From the NCBI GenBank assembly GCA_016721115.1, contig JADKIW010000001.1:1-64000 (forward strand): a stretch of 64,000 bases of DNA, written 5' to 3'. Each line of letters opens with the position of its first letter. The stretch's first letter is position 1. Shown here piece by piece: positions 37,636 to 46,818 of the stretch. The position numbers and the translations under genes are program-made. The notes beneath the pieces were generated by a model that saw only the letters and a program-made list of their open reading frames with translations, ran no database searches and had not been told where the DNA came from. This DNA comes from Candidatus Defluviilinea proxima. Its GTDB lineage: Bacteria; Chloroflexota; Anaerolineae; Anaerolineales; Villigracilaceae.

Positions 37636-39540
37636 TTAATCTCTTTCCTCCACAGACCACATTAATGTGACGCGCGTTCCGCTTCCAGGCATGGATTGAA
37701 GTTCAACTGTCCCGCCAATATGTTTTGCGCGCGCCTGCATGATCTGCAAACCGAAATGTCCACTGGGCGCGGGTTGGGATGTATCGAATCCATTTCCATC
37801 ATCTTCAACGGTCACGAAATAATTTTCATCGCTGCGCCCCACATGCACGCTGATTTGTTTTGCATGTGCATGTCGCGCCGCATTGATCAACGCCTCACGC
37901 GTGATGTTGTAAACCTGCTCGGCGATTTGCGGAGAGCAATCAGGCGCAGAGTCTGTGTCAGAACGCCAGACCGATTCCAAGTCATGTTGTGAGGCGATTT
38001 CGTCCAGTGTGTCATGCACGCGTGTGCATAAATCCTTCGCTACAGGTGTATCATCCATCAACTTATTGATCGCGCGGCGCACATCGCTTGTGGCTTTGCT
38101 GATCGTTGCGCGAGTTTTATGCAAACGATCAAGCGCAGAAGTTTCCTGCCCATCGGAAAGAAATTCGACAACCTGATCGGTCATCAAGCCGAGATAACTG
38201 AGCGTTTGCCCAAGCCCATCGTGCATCTCTGCGGCAACGCGGCGTCGCTCCTCAAGAGTTGCCACGCGTTCGGCTTGCGCAAACAAACGTGCATTTTCCA
38301 ACGCAATCACGGCGACGTTTGCGAGCTTGGTTAACATATCTGCTGACTCTGCGGCGAATTGATTTTGCGCGGGGCTTCCCACGCACAACGCGCCGATCAC
38401 GCGATTGCCAATGCGAAGCGGCGCCGCCAAATGGCTGGTGCGATATTCATCGGACAACATGCGGCATCCGCCCTGGCACGAACCCACGCCGCAGATCATC
38501 GCGCCATCACCCGCCAACACGGCATCGGCAAAATCATTGTCGGCGCGCATCGTGTCCCCAACCACCGCATGTTTCGGACCGCTCAACGTTTGAAGTTTCA
38601 ACCAATGCTGGCTTTCATCCACGAGGCACAACGACGCCACCTCACCGCCTAACAACGTCCGCGCCTTTTCAGTGACAGAATTCAACACCTGTTGAATATC
38701 AAGCCGCGAAGAAATTTCACGGCTGACTTCGTTGAGCGTTTCGAGTTCACGTGTGCGTTGGGCAACGCGTTGTTCGAGCGTGGCATTCCATTGGATGAGT
38801 TCTTCATGTGCGACGTGGAGACGGGATCGCATTTCATCGAACGCTTGTGACAACGTCCGCATCTCTTCTGGACCTTCAACCTGAATCGGCGCATCTAGCT
38901 GATTCTCCCCGAGTCTTTTTGCCGCCAAAACCAAATCGTCCAACGGCTTGAGCAGGGAGCGGCGCGTCATCCATGCGCCCACTGCGAGCAACAGCATTGC
39001 GAAAACTAAAAATACAACTTGAATGATACGTAAGCGATTCACCTTGGCGGTTGAAGTCGCTTCATATAAACGCACCACCACATCGGCTTTTTGAACCAAG
39101 TCATCGGATTGTCCTTCCAGGGTGACTTGCAGTGAAGCGGAAGAATCCATCGCGTCCAAAGTGGAACGGTATTGGCCCCAACTGGACTCTACATCACGCA
39201 ATGCTTTCTGAATCTGTGCATCACTTGCCGCTGGCAAATTAACGACACTATCCGCTAGATACGGCGCGCTTCCCCCATGTTGCAAAGCAGATAAGGTCTG
39301 GCTAAAGATTTGTTCAGATTCCTTCAACGCCGCAGGCGCAGACTCATCCCCATCCTGCAATTGAAACGACAGCCGCGTCATCTGCTGAATCAACATCCGC
39401 TGACGTCCCGCTAGGTTGATAACCAGCGCATCCTGTCCCTGAGTCTGCAAACCCCAATAGGTGACGCCAACAGAGACGAGCACAAGCGATGCAAAAGCTA
39501 TAAAAAGCAAGATAAGCTGGGTTTGAAGTCGTTGGATCAT
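37636..39540 (-). CDS. narX: NarX-type nitrate/nitrite sensor histidine kinase
   Basis: A 634-aa membrane kinase. TM1 is near residues 7-28, and an extracytoplasmic sensor opens with NLAGRQRMLIQQMTRLSFQL, which matches the P-box nitrate-binding helix of NarX/NarQ. TM2 is near residues 170-190, followed by HAMP, then a GAF-like domain (about 275-430). A HisKA_3 dimerisation box (RRRVAAEMHDGLGQTLSYLG) and an HATPase domain (DDGNGFDT, GHFGLQIM) follow. The GAF-like region contains CGVGSCQGGC (about residues 347-356), a Cys cluster that could bind iron-sulfur or sense redox. The gene is the last before the right-hand island repeat. Confidence 0.87.
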   Translation of the reverse strand: MIQRLQTQLILLFIAFASLVLVSVGVTYWGLQTQGQDALVINLAGRQRMLIQQMTRLSFQLQDGDESAPAALKESEQIFSQTLSALQHGGSAPYLADSVVNLPAASDAQIQKALRDVESSWGQYRSTLDAMDSSASLQVTLEGQSDDLVQKADVVVRLYEATSTAKVNRLRIIQVVFLVFAMLLLAVGAWMTRRSLLKPLDDLVLAAKRLGENQLDAPIQVEGPEEMRTLSQAFDEMRSRLHVAHEELIQWNATLEQRVAQRTRELETLNEVSREISSRLDIQQVLNSVTEKARTLLGGEVASLCLVDESQHWLKLQTLSGPKHAVVGDTMRADNDFADAVLAGDGAMICGVGSCQGGCRMLSDEYRTSHLAAPLRIGNRVIGALCVGSPAQNQFAAESADMLTKLANVAVIALENARLFAQAERVATLEERRRVAAEMHDGLGQTLSYLGLMTDQVVEFLSDGQETSALDRLHKTRATISKATSDVRRAINKLMDDTPVAKDLCTRVHDTLDEIASQHDLESVWRSDTDSAPDCSPQIAEQVYNITREALINAARHAHAKQISVHVGRSDENYFVTVEDDGNGFDTSQPAPSGHFGLQIMQARAKHIGGTVELQSMPGSGTRVTLMWSVEERD

Positions 39541-39699
39541 TGTGAAAGAATTTTTTGATTATAACATTCGGAATGGAGTGAAAAATCGGGTTTGCCCAAC
39601 GCGGCATATTCAGGTCTATGGTTCTATAGGGGTTTGAGATTTGCCCTCAAATTTAACCTCCTATTTCTAACAGAGCATGAAAAATATGTCCGATTGTGT

Positions 39700-39967
39700 G
39701 TATCCCTGCCCCTCAGGGGTTCATATACCCTATTTGATCAATTACACCCTAACTATGCTAAGGTGTAATTGTTTTTTAGATATTTATCCTAGACTTCTTC
39801 TATCGACACAACGGAAAGACCTGTTAGCCACAACAACTAAAATTTAGCAATTGCAGAGCCTGTTATGTGGCCGAATAAGACAGGTGCCGTTGCCAATTTT
39901 CCGCCTTACAACCGAAATCGAATCTGTCCTACGGGGTACATATCTGGTATACGGGTATAAGTTTCGC
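39700..39967 (+). repeat. Island-flanking direct repeat, copy 3 (right boundary)
   Basis: About 268 bp. The left 190 bp match the left part of copy 2 (13291-13465), while the right 77 bp match copy 1 (11308-11384) better than copy 2. All copies have the same orientation. The mosaic looks like the outcome of recombination between repeats or attachment sites. The element boundaries at 13.3 and 40.0 kb enclose all denitrification genes of the window. Confidence 0.85.
39739..39771 (+). terminator. Terminator-like hairpin inside repeat copy 3
   Basis: CAATTACACC pairs with GGTGTAATTG, followed by TTTTTT. The second arm is absent from copy 2, so the hairpin is specific to this copy. Confidence 0.75.
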
Positions 39968-40010
39968 CCGGTGTTAGTACCTGCCGCAAATTAGCTCAAG
40001 CCTATACGCC

Positions 40011-40038
40011 ACTCCCCTGCTTTTCAAAGCAGGGGAGT
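40011..40038. terminator. Terminator right of the island repeat
   Basis: ACTCCCCTGC at 40011-40020 pairs with GCAGGGGAGT at 40029-40038, followed by TTTTTATT on the plus strand. It ends 38 bp before the convergent phosphatase gene. Confidence 0.8.
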
Positions 40039-40076
40039 TTTTTATTAACCACTCTATTCCATGGTGAAAGACTACA

Positions 40077-40769
40077 TCAATTCTTCTTATCTGGTGGCTT
40101 GTCAAAAATCATTACTTTTTCAGTCGGATGGACTTCCTTGGCAACTTCAACAGTTGCTGTTGGGGGCTGTGTAGTAACGATCACAGGGCTTAAATGTTTT
40201 ACATCGTTTACCGCTAAAAGTTCTGCTCGATTGCCTTCCACTTTGAATCTTGTTAAGGAACAATTACTAACGGTGGTTCGCCACCAACGCCAACGCTTCT
40301 CAGGGAAATACCATGAAAGCGCTGCCGAGATCACACCAGCATGAGCAACTACAGCCACGCGTTGATCTGGATGTTTGGTTAAGATATCCAATAACACCGC
40401 TGAAACGCGTCCTTCGATCGGCCATCGAATCGGCATCCCTACCCGTGCATCTAGATAATCTTCGACAGGATCAAAAATCGAAAGAATTTCCATGAGCACC
40501 AATGTTGGCATCTCGAAGAACATTAATTCCTGTACACCTGGCCGCAATTCCGGGTCTAGCCCGATCTTTGCCCCGATGATCTTTGCAGTTTCCTGTGTGC
40601 GACGCAGGGGACTTGAATAAATGCCATCGAGATGATTTTCAGGAACGCTAAAATATTGCCCCGTCTGGGTAGCCTGCTCTTGCCCAAGGGATGTCAGGGG
40701 TGCATGATAGTAGTCCCCGTTTACACGCACAGCATTGCCGTGCCGGATGAGAATGAGTTCTGTAGTCAA
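40077..40769 (-). CDS. Histidine phosphatase family protein (phosphoglycerate-mutase-like)
   Basis: A 230-aa cytoplasmic protein with the RHG motif in LILIRHGNAV (phospho-His), IYSSPLRRTQETAKII and VAVVAHAGVISAAL carrying the second catalytic His. Start codon TTG at 40769 is supported by GGGAGG at 8-9 nt; no ATG is available. The C-terminal 40 residues are Pro/Thr/Val-rich and probably disordered. Substrate unknown; members range from phosphoglycerate mutases to sugar and nucleotide phosphatases. It lies downstream of a lipid kinase on the same strand. Confidence 0.85.
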   Translation of the reverse strand: MTTELILIRHGNAVRVNGDYYHAPLTSLGQEQATQTGQYFSVPENHLDGIYSSPLRRTQETAKIIGAKIGLDPELRPGVQELMFFEMPTLVLMEILSIFDPVEDYLDARVGMPIRWPIEGRVSAVLLDILTKHPDQRVAVVAHAGVISAALSWYFPEKRWRWWRTTVSNCSLTRFKVEGNRAELLAVNDVKHLSPVIVTTQPPTATVEVAKEVHPTEKVMIFDKPPDKKN

Positions 40770-40883
40770 TTCACATAACCTCCCGAATAGTCAGTACTAT
40801 TGCAGTGTGATGCCTTAAAATTACGTTCAGAAATTTCTTTAATAATGGCGAAGAGGTTGCAATCAGCCCAACGGCGGTCATCA

Positions 40884-41828
40884 CTATGTTGTGAGGTGTT
40901 CCCCTATCGCTGTATTGGCCGCACCGCCTATGATCGCAAGGGCACGAGGGTGAACTTGGGCTGTGACTGGACCAATGTCAAGAAGCACACCATCGGCAAG
41001 CACCGGCATGGGTGGGTCAGAATGGATATTCACTCGCTTGATGCGGTAATGCTTGACGCGAATATCATCTACTGCACCACCAGTAGACTGCATGGCGTAG
41101 GAGATCAGGTCCAGTTTGCTCATATCGGAAAAAACAAAAACGTCAAGTCGGTTGTCGTTCCAGGATACATCGGGGGAAATTTGAAAGCGCGGTCCAATAT
41201 AAGGCATATTGGCAATCAACACCATGTATGCACTCATATCGATCCGCTTATGTCCATCAAGAATCATTCGCAGACGTGACGGTGTTGAAGAGACAACTGT
41301 GGACAATAGATTCACAATTTGTGTCAAATCGCCATGTTGGACACTGTCGGCAAACGGATATATATCGGACAAGAGTCCCAATGTTGCATCTTCTAGGAAC
41401 CAACGGCTTGCCCGTCCATGTCGCATTTTTCCAACATCAATCTTTAGTCGACGTCCCTCGCGCAGAAGCGTCACAGCACCCGGAATTGTGCTTGGAACAC
41501 CCAAGTTGTAGGCTAAATTGTTTCGCGTACCGATGGGAATAATGCCAAGAGTTGCAGATCTGCCTATCATGGCTCCTACAACGCTATCAATGGTACCGTC
41601 ACCACCTGCTACAACAACCAGTTTGATGCCTCCCTTAATTGCGCTATGGATAATGGCTTCAATTTGACTCTCCGGGCGCACCATATAGACCTCTGGCAAA
41701 ATATACTGGTTTTGCATCTCGTTAAGGATTTCAGCGAGCTGATGTGGCGATTCATCCAACCGACCCGATATTGCGTTAAAGATGAGCTTTGCCCTAAGCG
41801 GGCGACGGTTGGCTATTTTTTCTGGCAT
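40884..41828 (-). CDS. Diacylglycerol kinase family lipid kinase
   Basis: A 314-aa protein started at ATG 41828, which GAGGAAG precedes; a longer start at 41882 is less well supported. The N-terminal catalytic domain has IFNAISG, VVAGGDGTIDSVV and PIGTRNNLAYNLGVP, the standard NAD-kinase/DagK motifs for ATP and Mg. The C-terminal half is the beta-sandwich of YegS/DgkB-like enzymes (DGVLLDIGPVTAQVHPRAL). It phosphorylates a lipid such as diacylglycerol or a related substrate at the membrane. The neighbours are a phosphatase and a cupin gene with no shared pathway visible. Confidence 0.9.
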   Translation of the reverse strand: MPEKIANRRPLRAKLIFNAISGRLDESPHQLAEILNEMQNQYILPEVYMVRPESQIEAIIHSAIKGGIKLVVVAGGDGTIDSVVGAMIGRSATLGIIPIGTRNNLAYNLGVPSTIPGAVTLLREGRRLKIDVGKMRHGRASRWFLEDATLGLLSDIYPFADSVQHGDLTQIVNLLSTVVSSTPSRLRMILDGHKRIDMSAYMVLIANMPYIGPRFQISPDVSWNDNRLDVFVFSDMSKLDLISYAMQSTGGAVDDIRVKHYRIKRVNIHSDPPMPVLADGVLLDIGPVTAQVHPRALAIIGGAANTAIGEHLTT

Positions 41829-41941
41829 ATTTACTTCCTCGAGAGATCCTCTTTCATGATCACCAGACATCGAAATCGGCAATCGTTTCGACTATATAGT
41901 CGAAACGATTGCGAGACATATCCCAGCGTTCAGCCAGATTC

Positions 41942-42334
41942 TTATTCCGTCGTTTTACCGTCGAAGTGTTCGTTATCCTTTTCCGCTTCGGCGTGTGTAT
42001 GGTGGATAACGCCATCTCGATGATTAGGCGGTGAATAGAGCGTATAGAGTTTCATTGGAACAGTACCGGTATTGATGATGTTGTGTTCCGCTCCGGCAGG
42101 CACGAGCACAGCGAATCCCGCGCTGATCGCTGTGCGAACGCCATCCAAAACGGCCTCGCCCGTCCCTTCCTCCACCCGAAAGAACTGATCAAGTTTATGC
42201 GTCTCCATCCCGATCTCCTCTTTTGGCTTCAGCGCCATTACAACGAGCTGACAGTTCTTGGCGGTGTAAAGCACCTGGCGAAAATCTTCATTCTTGACTG
42301 CGACACTTTCGATGTTTTGTACATAACCTTTCAC
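41942..42334 (-). CDS. Cupin-domain protein
   Basis: A 130-aa single-cupin protein starting with GTG at 42334 behind AAAGGAGT. PKEEIGMETHKLDQFFRVEEGTG is motif 1 with His and Glu ligands; AGFAVLVPAGAEHNIINTG is motif 2 with a His. The C-terminal SPPNHRDGVIHHTHAEAEKD is His-rich and typical of a bacterial subfamily of cupins annotated only by fold. It may be a metal-dependent isomerase or dioxygenase, or a stress-related protein. The substrate is unknown. Confidence 0.85.
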   Translation of the reverse strand: MKGYVQNIESVAVKNEDFRQVLYTAKNCQLVVMALKPKEEIGMETHKLDQFFRVEEGTGEAVLDGVRTAISAGFAVLVPAGAEHNIINTGTVPMKLYTLYSPPNHRDGVIHHTHAEAEKDNEHFDGKTTE

Positions 42335-42396
42335 GGTAACTCCTTTAGTTAGATTGCCTCAAAATAGATGGTTTTTATACGCCTAGCAGTTTACAT

Positions 42397-43737
42397 TTAG
42401 GCGTATTGACTTTCCATTTTTTTTCGTAGGAGCATCCAGTCCATCAAGAAAAGTACGATTCCGATGGCTGCAATTCCCAGAAATACCACTAAGGGTATTG
42501 ATGACCCACGCAGCATAATATCTTGTAGCATTCGAATGCCATACGTAGCAGGTAATGACCATGCAAGGTATGTGGCAGGTTCCTTCATCAAGCGCAAGTC
42601 CAGAAAAAATCCGCTAAAGAAAATGCTTGCCAGCAATAAGAGCATCGAATATTGAACAGCCTGAGTATCGGTTTCTGAGATCAAAGAGATCAGGAAGCCT
42701 ACCCCCAAGGATGTAAAAAGCAGGACAACCACAGCTAGGGCATAATCCTGCAAGTGACCTAAAATGTGGACATTGAGCAGCCAGACAGCAAGAGCAGTAA
42801 TAACACCGGCCAGTATGGTCTCAAAGAATAGATAACTAAGATATTTCCCAACTAAAGTTTCAAAAGCTGTGACAGGAGATACTCTGAACAATTCCATGAT
42901 CCCGGAGCGTGTTTCTCGAACAATGGATAGAGACGCAAAAGTTATGGATACATGTTGCAGAAGCAGGACGATCACTGCTGGAACAAAGAACCCGGTTACA
43001 GTCAATATGCTACCGGATAGCCCGGTGACTTTTACTTCGAACGGACTGACCAAAACACCAGATGCCAATGAACGAAATGTGATGAGTTTTTCATGAAGAC
43101 CAGTGATATCTTTCTCAAGATCTGCAGCTTGTGTTGCCGCATTAACGTCTTCCGCTAGAAGGATCTTTCGAAGCGCCTGTGTTTCTACAATTGCAGTTTT
43201 TAAATTGTCTTGCAGGTAACCCGAGTTCTCTTTTTCCTGTTCAGCCCCAGATTGTAAAATTTGACGATTAAGCTCATCCACATATATTCTTGCTACAGAC
43301 TGGATATATCCGACCTGGAATGGGTCGACTTCATTATGATAAACAAGGAACTCTGCCTGCTGGTTGTTTTGAATAGTCTCGAACGGAGCATACGGTACGA
43401 CGATCACCATGTCAGTTTGATTGAGTGCAAGTTTTGCCAGTGCTTTCTCTTTATCATTTTCTATCACATAATCAATACTCGTCGAACTGAAGGAATGGGT
43501 GAATTTACCCACATCCCGCTGAAAAGAATTTGGATCTGTGACTACAAATATTGTTCTCAAAATTCGGTTTTGGTCAGGATATGCCAATCCGAATAAAAAC
43601 ATGATTAAGAACGGTCCTAATACGAGTGTCAAAATAAGTTTGGGCTGGCGAAAAATTTCTGTTAGTTCCTTGCCTATGAATGAAGAAATTCGGATAAGGA
43701 ATTTGAAGAATCTAATCATTCGCAACATCCATTTCAA
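42397..43737 (-). CDS. ABC-2 type transporter permease
   Basis: A 446-aa membrane protein. One N-terminal helix (LILTLVLGPFLIMFLFGLAY) is followed by a long extracytoplasmic region of about 200 residues and then five helices, the arrangement of ABC-2 exporters of the YhgE/Pip or YadH/NodJ-like groups. It pairs with the ATPase gene immediately upstream and overlaps its end by 26 nt, so the start may be slightly further in (Met at residue 4 or 7). It probably exports a drug, lipid or polysaccharide; no substrate clue was seen. Confidence 0.85.
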   Translation of the reverse strand: MKWMLRMIRFFKFLIRISSFIGKELTEIFRQPKLILTLVLGPFLIMFLFGLAYPDQNRILRTIFVVTDPNSFQRDVGKFTHSFSSTSIDYVIENDKEKALAKLALNQTDMVIVVPYAPFETIQNNQQAEFLVYHNEVDPFQVGYIQSVARIYVDELNRQILQSGAEQEKENSGYLQDNLKTAIVETQALRKILLAEDVNAATQAADLEKDITGLHEKLITFRSLASGVLVSPFEVKVTGLSGSILTVTGFFVPAVIVLLLQHVSITFASLSIVRETRSGIMELFRVSPVTAFETLVGKYLSYLFFETILAGVITALAVWLLNVHILGHLQDYALAVVVLLFTSLGVGFLISLISETDTQAVQYSMLLLLASIFFSGFFLDLRLMKEPATYLAWSLPATYGIRMLQDIMLRGSSIPLVVFLGIAAIGIVLFLMDWMLLRKKMESQYA

Positions 43738-44674
43738 TTAATCTAATGAACACATCATCAAAGGAGGGCGATTTTTGCTCCATCATCGCCACAGTCAACT
43801 TTTGTGCCTGAAACCATTCCAACAAGTTTGCAACTGCTGTACTTGCATCATCTACAACGACTTCAACCTCCTGGTCACTGACAATTTTTACTTTTCCGCG
43901 CACGAAGGGCAGGCTTTCTAATTGCTGTCTGTGTTCAAACCTGAGTTCTTCGTTGGTCCTGATACCAATCACATCCCCACCATAGGCTTTTCTGCGCAGC
44001 CCATCCGGGGTTTCGATCATCAGTAGTCTGCCCTCGTACATCACCCCAACCAGGTCACAAAATGCAGCTTCACCCACATATTGTGTGGTGATAAACAGAG
44101 TGTGACCATCTGCCTTTAATCCCTTAAAGTAATCCCAGAACTTGCGGCGCAGGAGCGGATCAATCCCGGCAGTAGGCTCATCCAGAAAAAGTAATTCCGG
44201 GTTGTGCACCAATGTGGCAGCCAGGCTGAGGCGCCTTTTCATCCCTCCAGAGAGATTCTTCGCTAATTTATATTTATCTTCTCTCAACTCTACAAAATCG
44301 AGCAGCTTATTTAAACGCCCCCACCGAAAAAGGCCGACGCCATAAAATGAAGCTGCAAAATTTAAGTTTTCCCAAACAGTTAGGTCCGGGTATAAGACAA
44401 ATTGTTGGATCAGATATCCTATTTTTTCGCGGTCCGATTTCGAAAATTCAGTTGGAGTTTTATCCAACACACTCAATGTACCAGAAGTAGGTTTATAAAA
44501 ACCTGTTAATAAACGGACGGTCGTCGTTTTTCCACATCCACTTGGGCCAACGAAACCAAAGATGATGCCACGGGGCACTTGCATGCTTAGATGTTGTACG
44601 ACAACACCTCCATCAAAACTTTTAGTTAAGTCCCGTGTTTCAATAATATTTTTTGATACTGTATTATTTTTCAT
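43712..44674 (-). CDS. ABC-2 transporter ATP-binding protein
   Basis: A 320-aa ATPase started at ATG 44674, 19 bp after the LemA gene; an upstream Met at 44740 would overlap that gene. Walker A is FVGPSGCGKTTTVR, the signature LSGGMKRRLSLAATL and Walker B LLFLDEPTAGIDP. After residue 230 a C-terminal regulatory region follows (RTNEELRFEHRQQLE), as in NatA/YhhA-like exporters. It energises the permease encoded directly downstream. Confidence 0.9.
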   Translation of the reverse strand: MKNNTVSKNIIETRDLTKSFDGGVVVQHLSMQVPRGIIFGFVGPSGCGKTTTVRLLTGFYKPTSGTLSVLDKTPTEFSKSDREKIGYLIQQFVLYPDLTVWENLNFAASFYGVGLFRWGRLNKLLDFVELREDKYKLAKNLSGGMKRRLSLAATLVHNPELLFLDEPTAGIDPLLRRKFWDYFKGLKADGHTLFITTQYVGEAAFCDLVGVMYEGRLLMIETPDGLRRKAYGGDVIGIRTNEELRFEHRQQLESLPFVRGKVKIVSDQEVEVVVDDASTAVANLLEWFQAQKLTVAMMEQKSPSFDDVFIRLIEMDVAND

Positions 44675-44693
44675 GTTTGTAAAAACCAAATTG

Positions 44694-45383
44694 CTATGGC
44701 TTTTGTGTGGCCAGTGGATTCTGGATAGGCTGACCGGCATTGCCGCCCTGATAATAGGGAAAGGTCACCGGCAGTTCAAAACCGAAATAGGTTGAAACGC
44801 GCGCTACAATCTCGCCCTTGATCTGCGCCCGTCGAGTGTTGTAGGCTTTGACGGCGTCATTCCAATCGGTGCCTGCTAATTGAATGGTATTCATTCCTTC
44901 GTCAACAGTATCTCCAAGCGCCAGGGTCACTGCAGCATCCGGCACGGGTGGAGGAGCCTGAGTAATTGCGTTGACGTAAAGTGTGAAGCCCTGCCCCAAG
45001 CCATCGGGCAATGCGCCCTTACCATTCAGTGTGTTCAAGTTCAGCTTGGCTGGGTCCAACGGCTGACCGTTTTCATCGCGATAATTATTCAACAGGTTCG
45101 TCAGCGCATCCGCTTGAGAACGGAAGTTTCCCGTCCATACCTCACCGCTGGTGCTGACGGCATTGTAATAGTCACTGGTGATCTGCGTTTTAGCCTGGAT
45201 CTTGGCATACTGCGTATCCGTCACTAATTGAAAATTGGCGGCCGCTGACTGCACTCCCTGTACCAACGCAACCAGCTCGTTGTATTCGTCCGTGCCTGAT
45301 TTGACGACCCCACAGCCGGTCAGCCCGGCTACTATAGCAACCATCATAAGAATGGCAATGATCTGTTTAATATAGCGTTTCAT
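44694..45383 (-). CDS. LemA-family lipoprotein
   Basis: A 229-aa protein. The signal ends at the lipobox VAGLTGC; the following helices (DEYNELVALVQGVQSAAANF) match LemA, a family of extracytoplasmic helical-bundle proteins often encoded beside TPM-domain proteins and small membrane proteins. ALPDGLGQGFTLYVNAITQAPPP is an insertion. The partner at 45404-46276 is 20 bp upstream in the operon. Function unknown; an envelope-stress role is common in this gene pair. Confidence 0.85.
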   Translation of the reverse strand: MKRYIKQIIAILMMVAIVAGLTGCGVVKSGTDEYNELVALVQGVQSAAANFQLVTDTQYAKIQAKTQITSDYYNAVSTSGEVWTGNFRSQADALTNLLNNYRDENGQPLDPAKLNLNTLNGKGALPDGLGQGFTLYVNAITQAPPPVPDAAVTLALGDTVDEGMNTIQLAGTDWNDAVKAYNTRRAQIKGEIVARVSTYFGFELPVTFPYYQGGNAGQPIQNPLATQKP

Positions 45384-45403
45384 GATTTAACATCCTTTTC
45401 TTT

Positions 45404-46276
45404 TTAATTGCCGCGTCCGGAGCGACCACCGCCGCTGCCACTACGTGACGATGGCCCACTACCACCCCTGCCCCCACCTAATGGGAAACCTGCCCCCCGT
45501 GAACCCGAACCACCATATGGATTAAAGCCGATACCACCGCGCGCCAACCTGGGGAGCATCCACATCAGAAACAACAAAAAGAAGACACCTATACACACCA
45601 GACCGCAGATAGCGAAAATGCCCAGCGGCCCTGAAGGCAGTTCTGGCAGGTTCATCGTTTCTGGAGTTTGTGTAGGGTAAATCAGCGGCTCGTAGTTGCT
45701 CCGTGCAACTTTTTCGAATCCCTGTACCAAGGTTAACAATGCCTGGTCCATGCTTTTTGTAGACTGGTAGACTTCCTCAGCGGAGCGGTTGAGGGTTGTC
45801 AGTTCGGAGGCGGTTAATGCCGGCAGTCCCAGCCCAACGCCGTAATGCACGTCAATGTCGGTGGGGTCGACAACGATCAAAAAGACAAAGCCGTTATCCT
45901 TGCGTGCGCCATCCGTCAAGCCCAGTTGCATGTAACGCAGGAAATGCACGGCACAGTTCACACGGTTGCCAACCTTATCTTGCGGTTGGATGAGGATCAT
46001 CGTTTGCGCGATGGAATCCCCGTTCAACCTGTCAAGAATCATATCAACCTTGGTCACAGCATCATCTGATACATAGCCCTGCCAATCCACCGTCCAATGG
46101 GTCTGTTGTAGATCGTAAGTGAAGCCGTAATCAGGGGCAGAACCTTGACCGCATAAATTCGAGTCAAGAGTTCTTCCAGCCATCGCCGGGGTTAAATATG
46201 CGAAAAAGCCAAATGTAAATGTGATAACCCCAACGATCAATATCTTATATCGTTGGGTCAGATTACGATTAATCAC
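45404..46276 (-). CDS. TPM-domain (YgcG/TLP18.3-like) membrane protein
   Basis: A 290-aa protein. N-terminal signal or anchor (residues about 12-30), then the TPM domain (about 50-190, with the acidic VVDPTDIDVHYGVGLGLPALT), a membrane helix (FAICGLVCIGVFFLLFLMWML) and a very Gly/Ser/Arg-rich tail. This is the usual YgcG layout. TPM domains of plants and bacteria are linked to phosphatase activity or membrane-protein repair, but the family's enzyme activity is poorly established. It is the probable partner of LemA. Confidence 0.85.
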   Translation of the reverse strand: MINRNLTQRYKILIVGVITFTFGFFAYLTPAMAGRTLDSNLCGQGSAPDYGFTYDLQQTHWTVDWQGYVSDDAVTKVDMILDRLNGDSIAQTMILIQPQDKVGNRVNCAVHFLRYMQLGLTDGARKDNGFVFLIVVDPTDIDVHYGVGLGLPALTASELTTLNRSAEEVYQSTKSMDQALLTLVQGFEKVARSNYEPLIYPTQTPETMNLPELPSGPLGIFAICGLVCIGVFFLLFLMWMLPRLARGGIGFNPYGGSGSRGAGFPLGGGRGGSGPSSRSGSGGGRSGRGN

Positions 46277-46359
46277 AGATACCTCGTTTCGAGAATGCTA
46301 TTCTTTTGTGTGAACAGGCAGCTTATCAAACTGCCTCTTGTTTGCAAAAAAGTGCGGAG

Positions 46360-46518
46360 TTAAATGACCCCCAACAAATTTAAAACGATGAGGATGATGG
46401 CAAGAACAACCAAAGTGTGAATCCACCCGCCGGTTTTCGGAAAACTTGGGCTTATGTTTGAACCTAAAAAGCCGAGCAACCACAGGATGATTAGAATTAC
46501 GATGATGGTGTACAACAT
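46360..46518 (-). CDS. Lmo0937-family small membrane protein
   Basis: A 52-aa protein starting at ATG 46518 after AAAAGGAG. It has two hydrophobic helices with LLGFLGSNISPSFPKTGGWIHTLVVLAIILIV between, matching the lmo0937 family of stress-linked membrane proteins. It is the first gene of the minus-strand cluster with TPM and LemA. A longer frame to 46587 has no ribosome-binding site. Confidence 0.85.
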   Translation of the reverse strand: MLYTIIVILIILWLLGFLGSNISPSFPKTGGWIHTLVVLAIILIVLNLLGVI

Positions 46519-46818
46519 GAGATTTCTCCTTTTGAGCGATTTGTTATACAACTCATCATATAGTAAACACTTCCCACCCGTATCCATCGACCGGGGTATG
46601 TTTACCTCCGCTACTTGGGGGAGATTTAGACAGAATCTATAAACCTTCGCACCGCAAGTATGCTAAACGTTACCACTCTATATATCCCATGAATAGCGGG
46701 GAAGAGTACTCCCCAATCACAGGGTGTAAATGATGAGTGTTCAATATAAGATGAGTGTGTTCACTAAGTCTATATAAAAATTTAAATTTCAGCCTTCTTT
46801 CCAATGGAGATTTTTAGT
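46519..46818. other. 300-bp divergent intergenic region
   Basis: It must hold promoters for the lmo0937 gene (left) and the gene at 46819 (right). I see no long inverted repeats or RNA-like structure. Confidence 0.45.

Larger units (their letters stand above)
39541..40076. other. 536-bp intergenic region containing the right island boundary
   Basis: It contains the third island repeat (39700-39967), the hairpins 39739-39771 and 40011-40038, and no gene. The kinase promoter should lie at its left edge. Confidence 0.6.
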
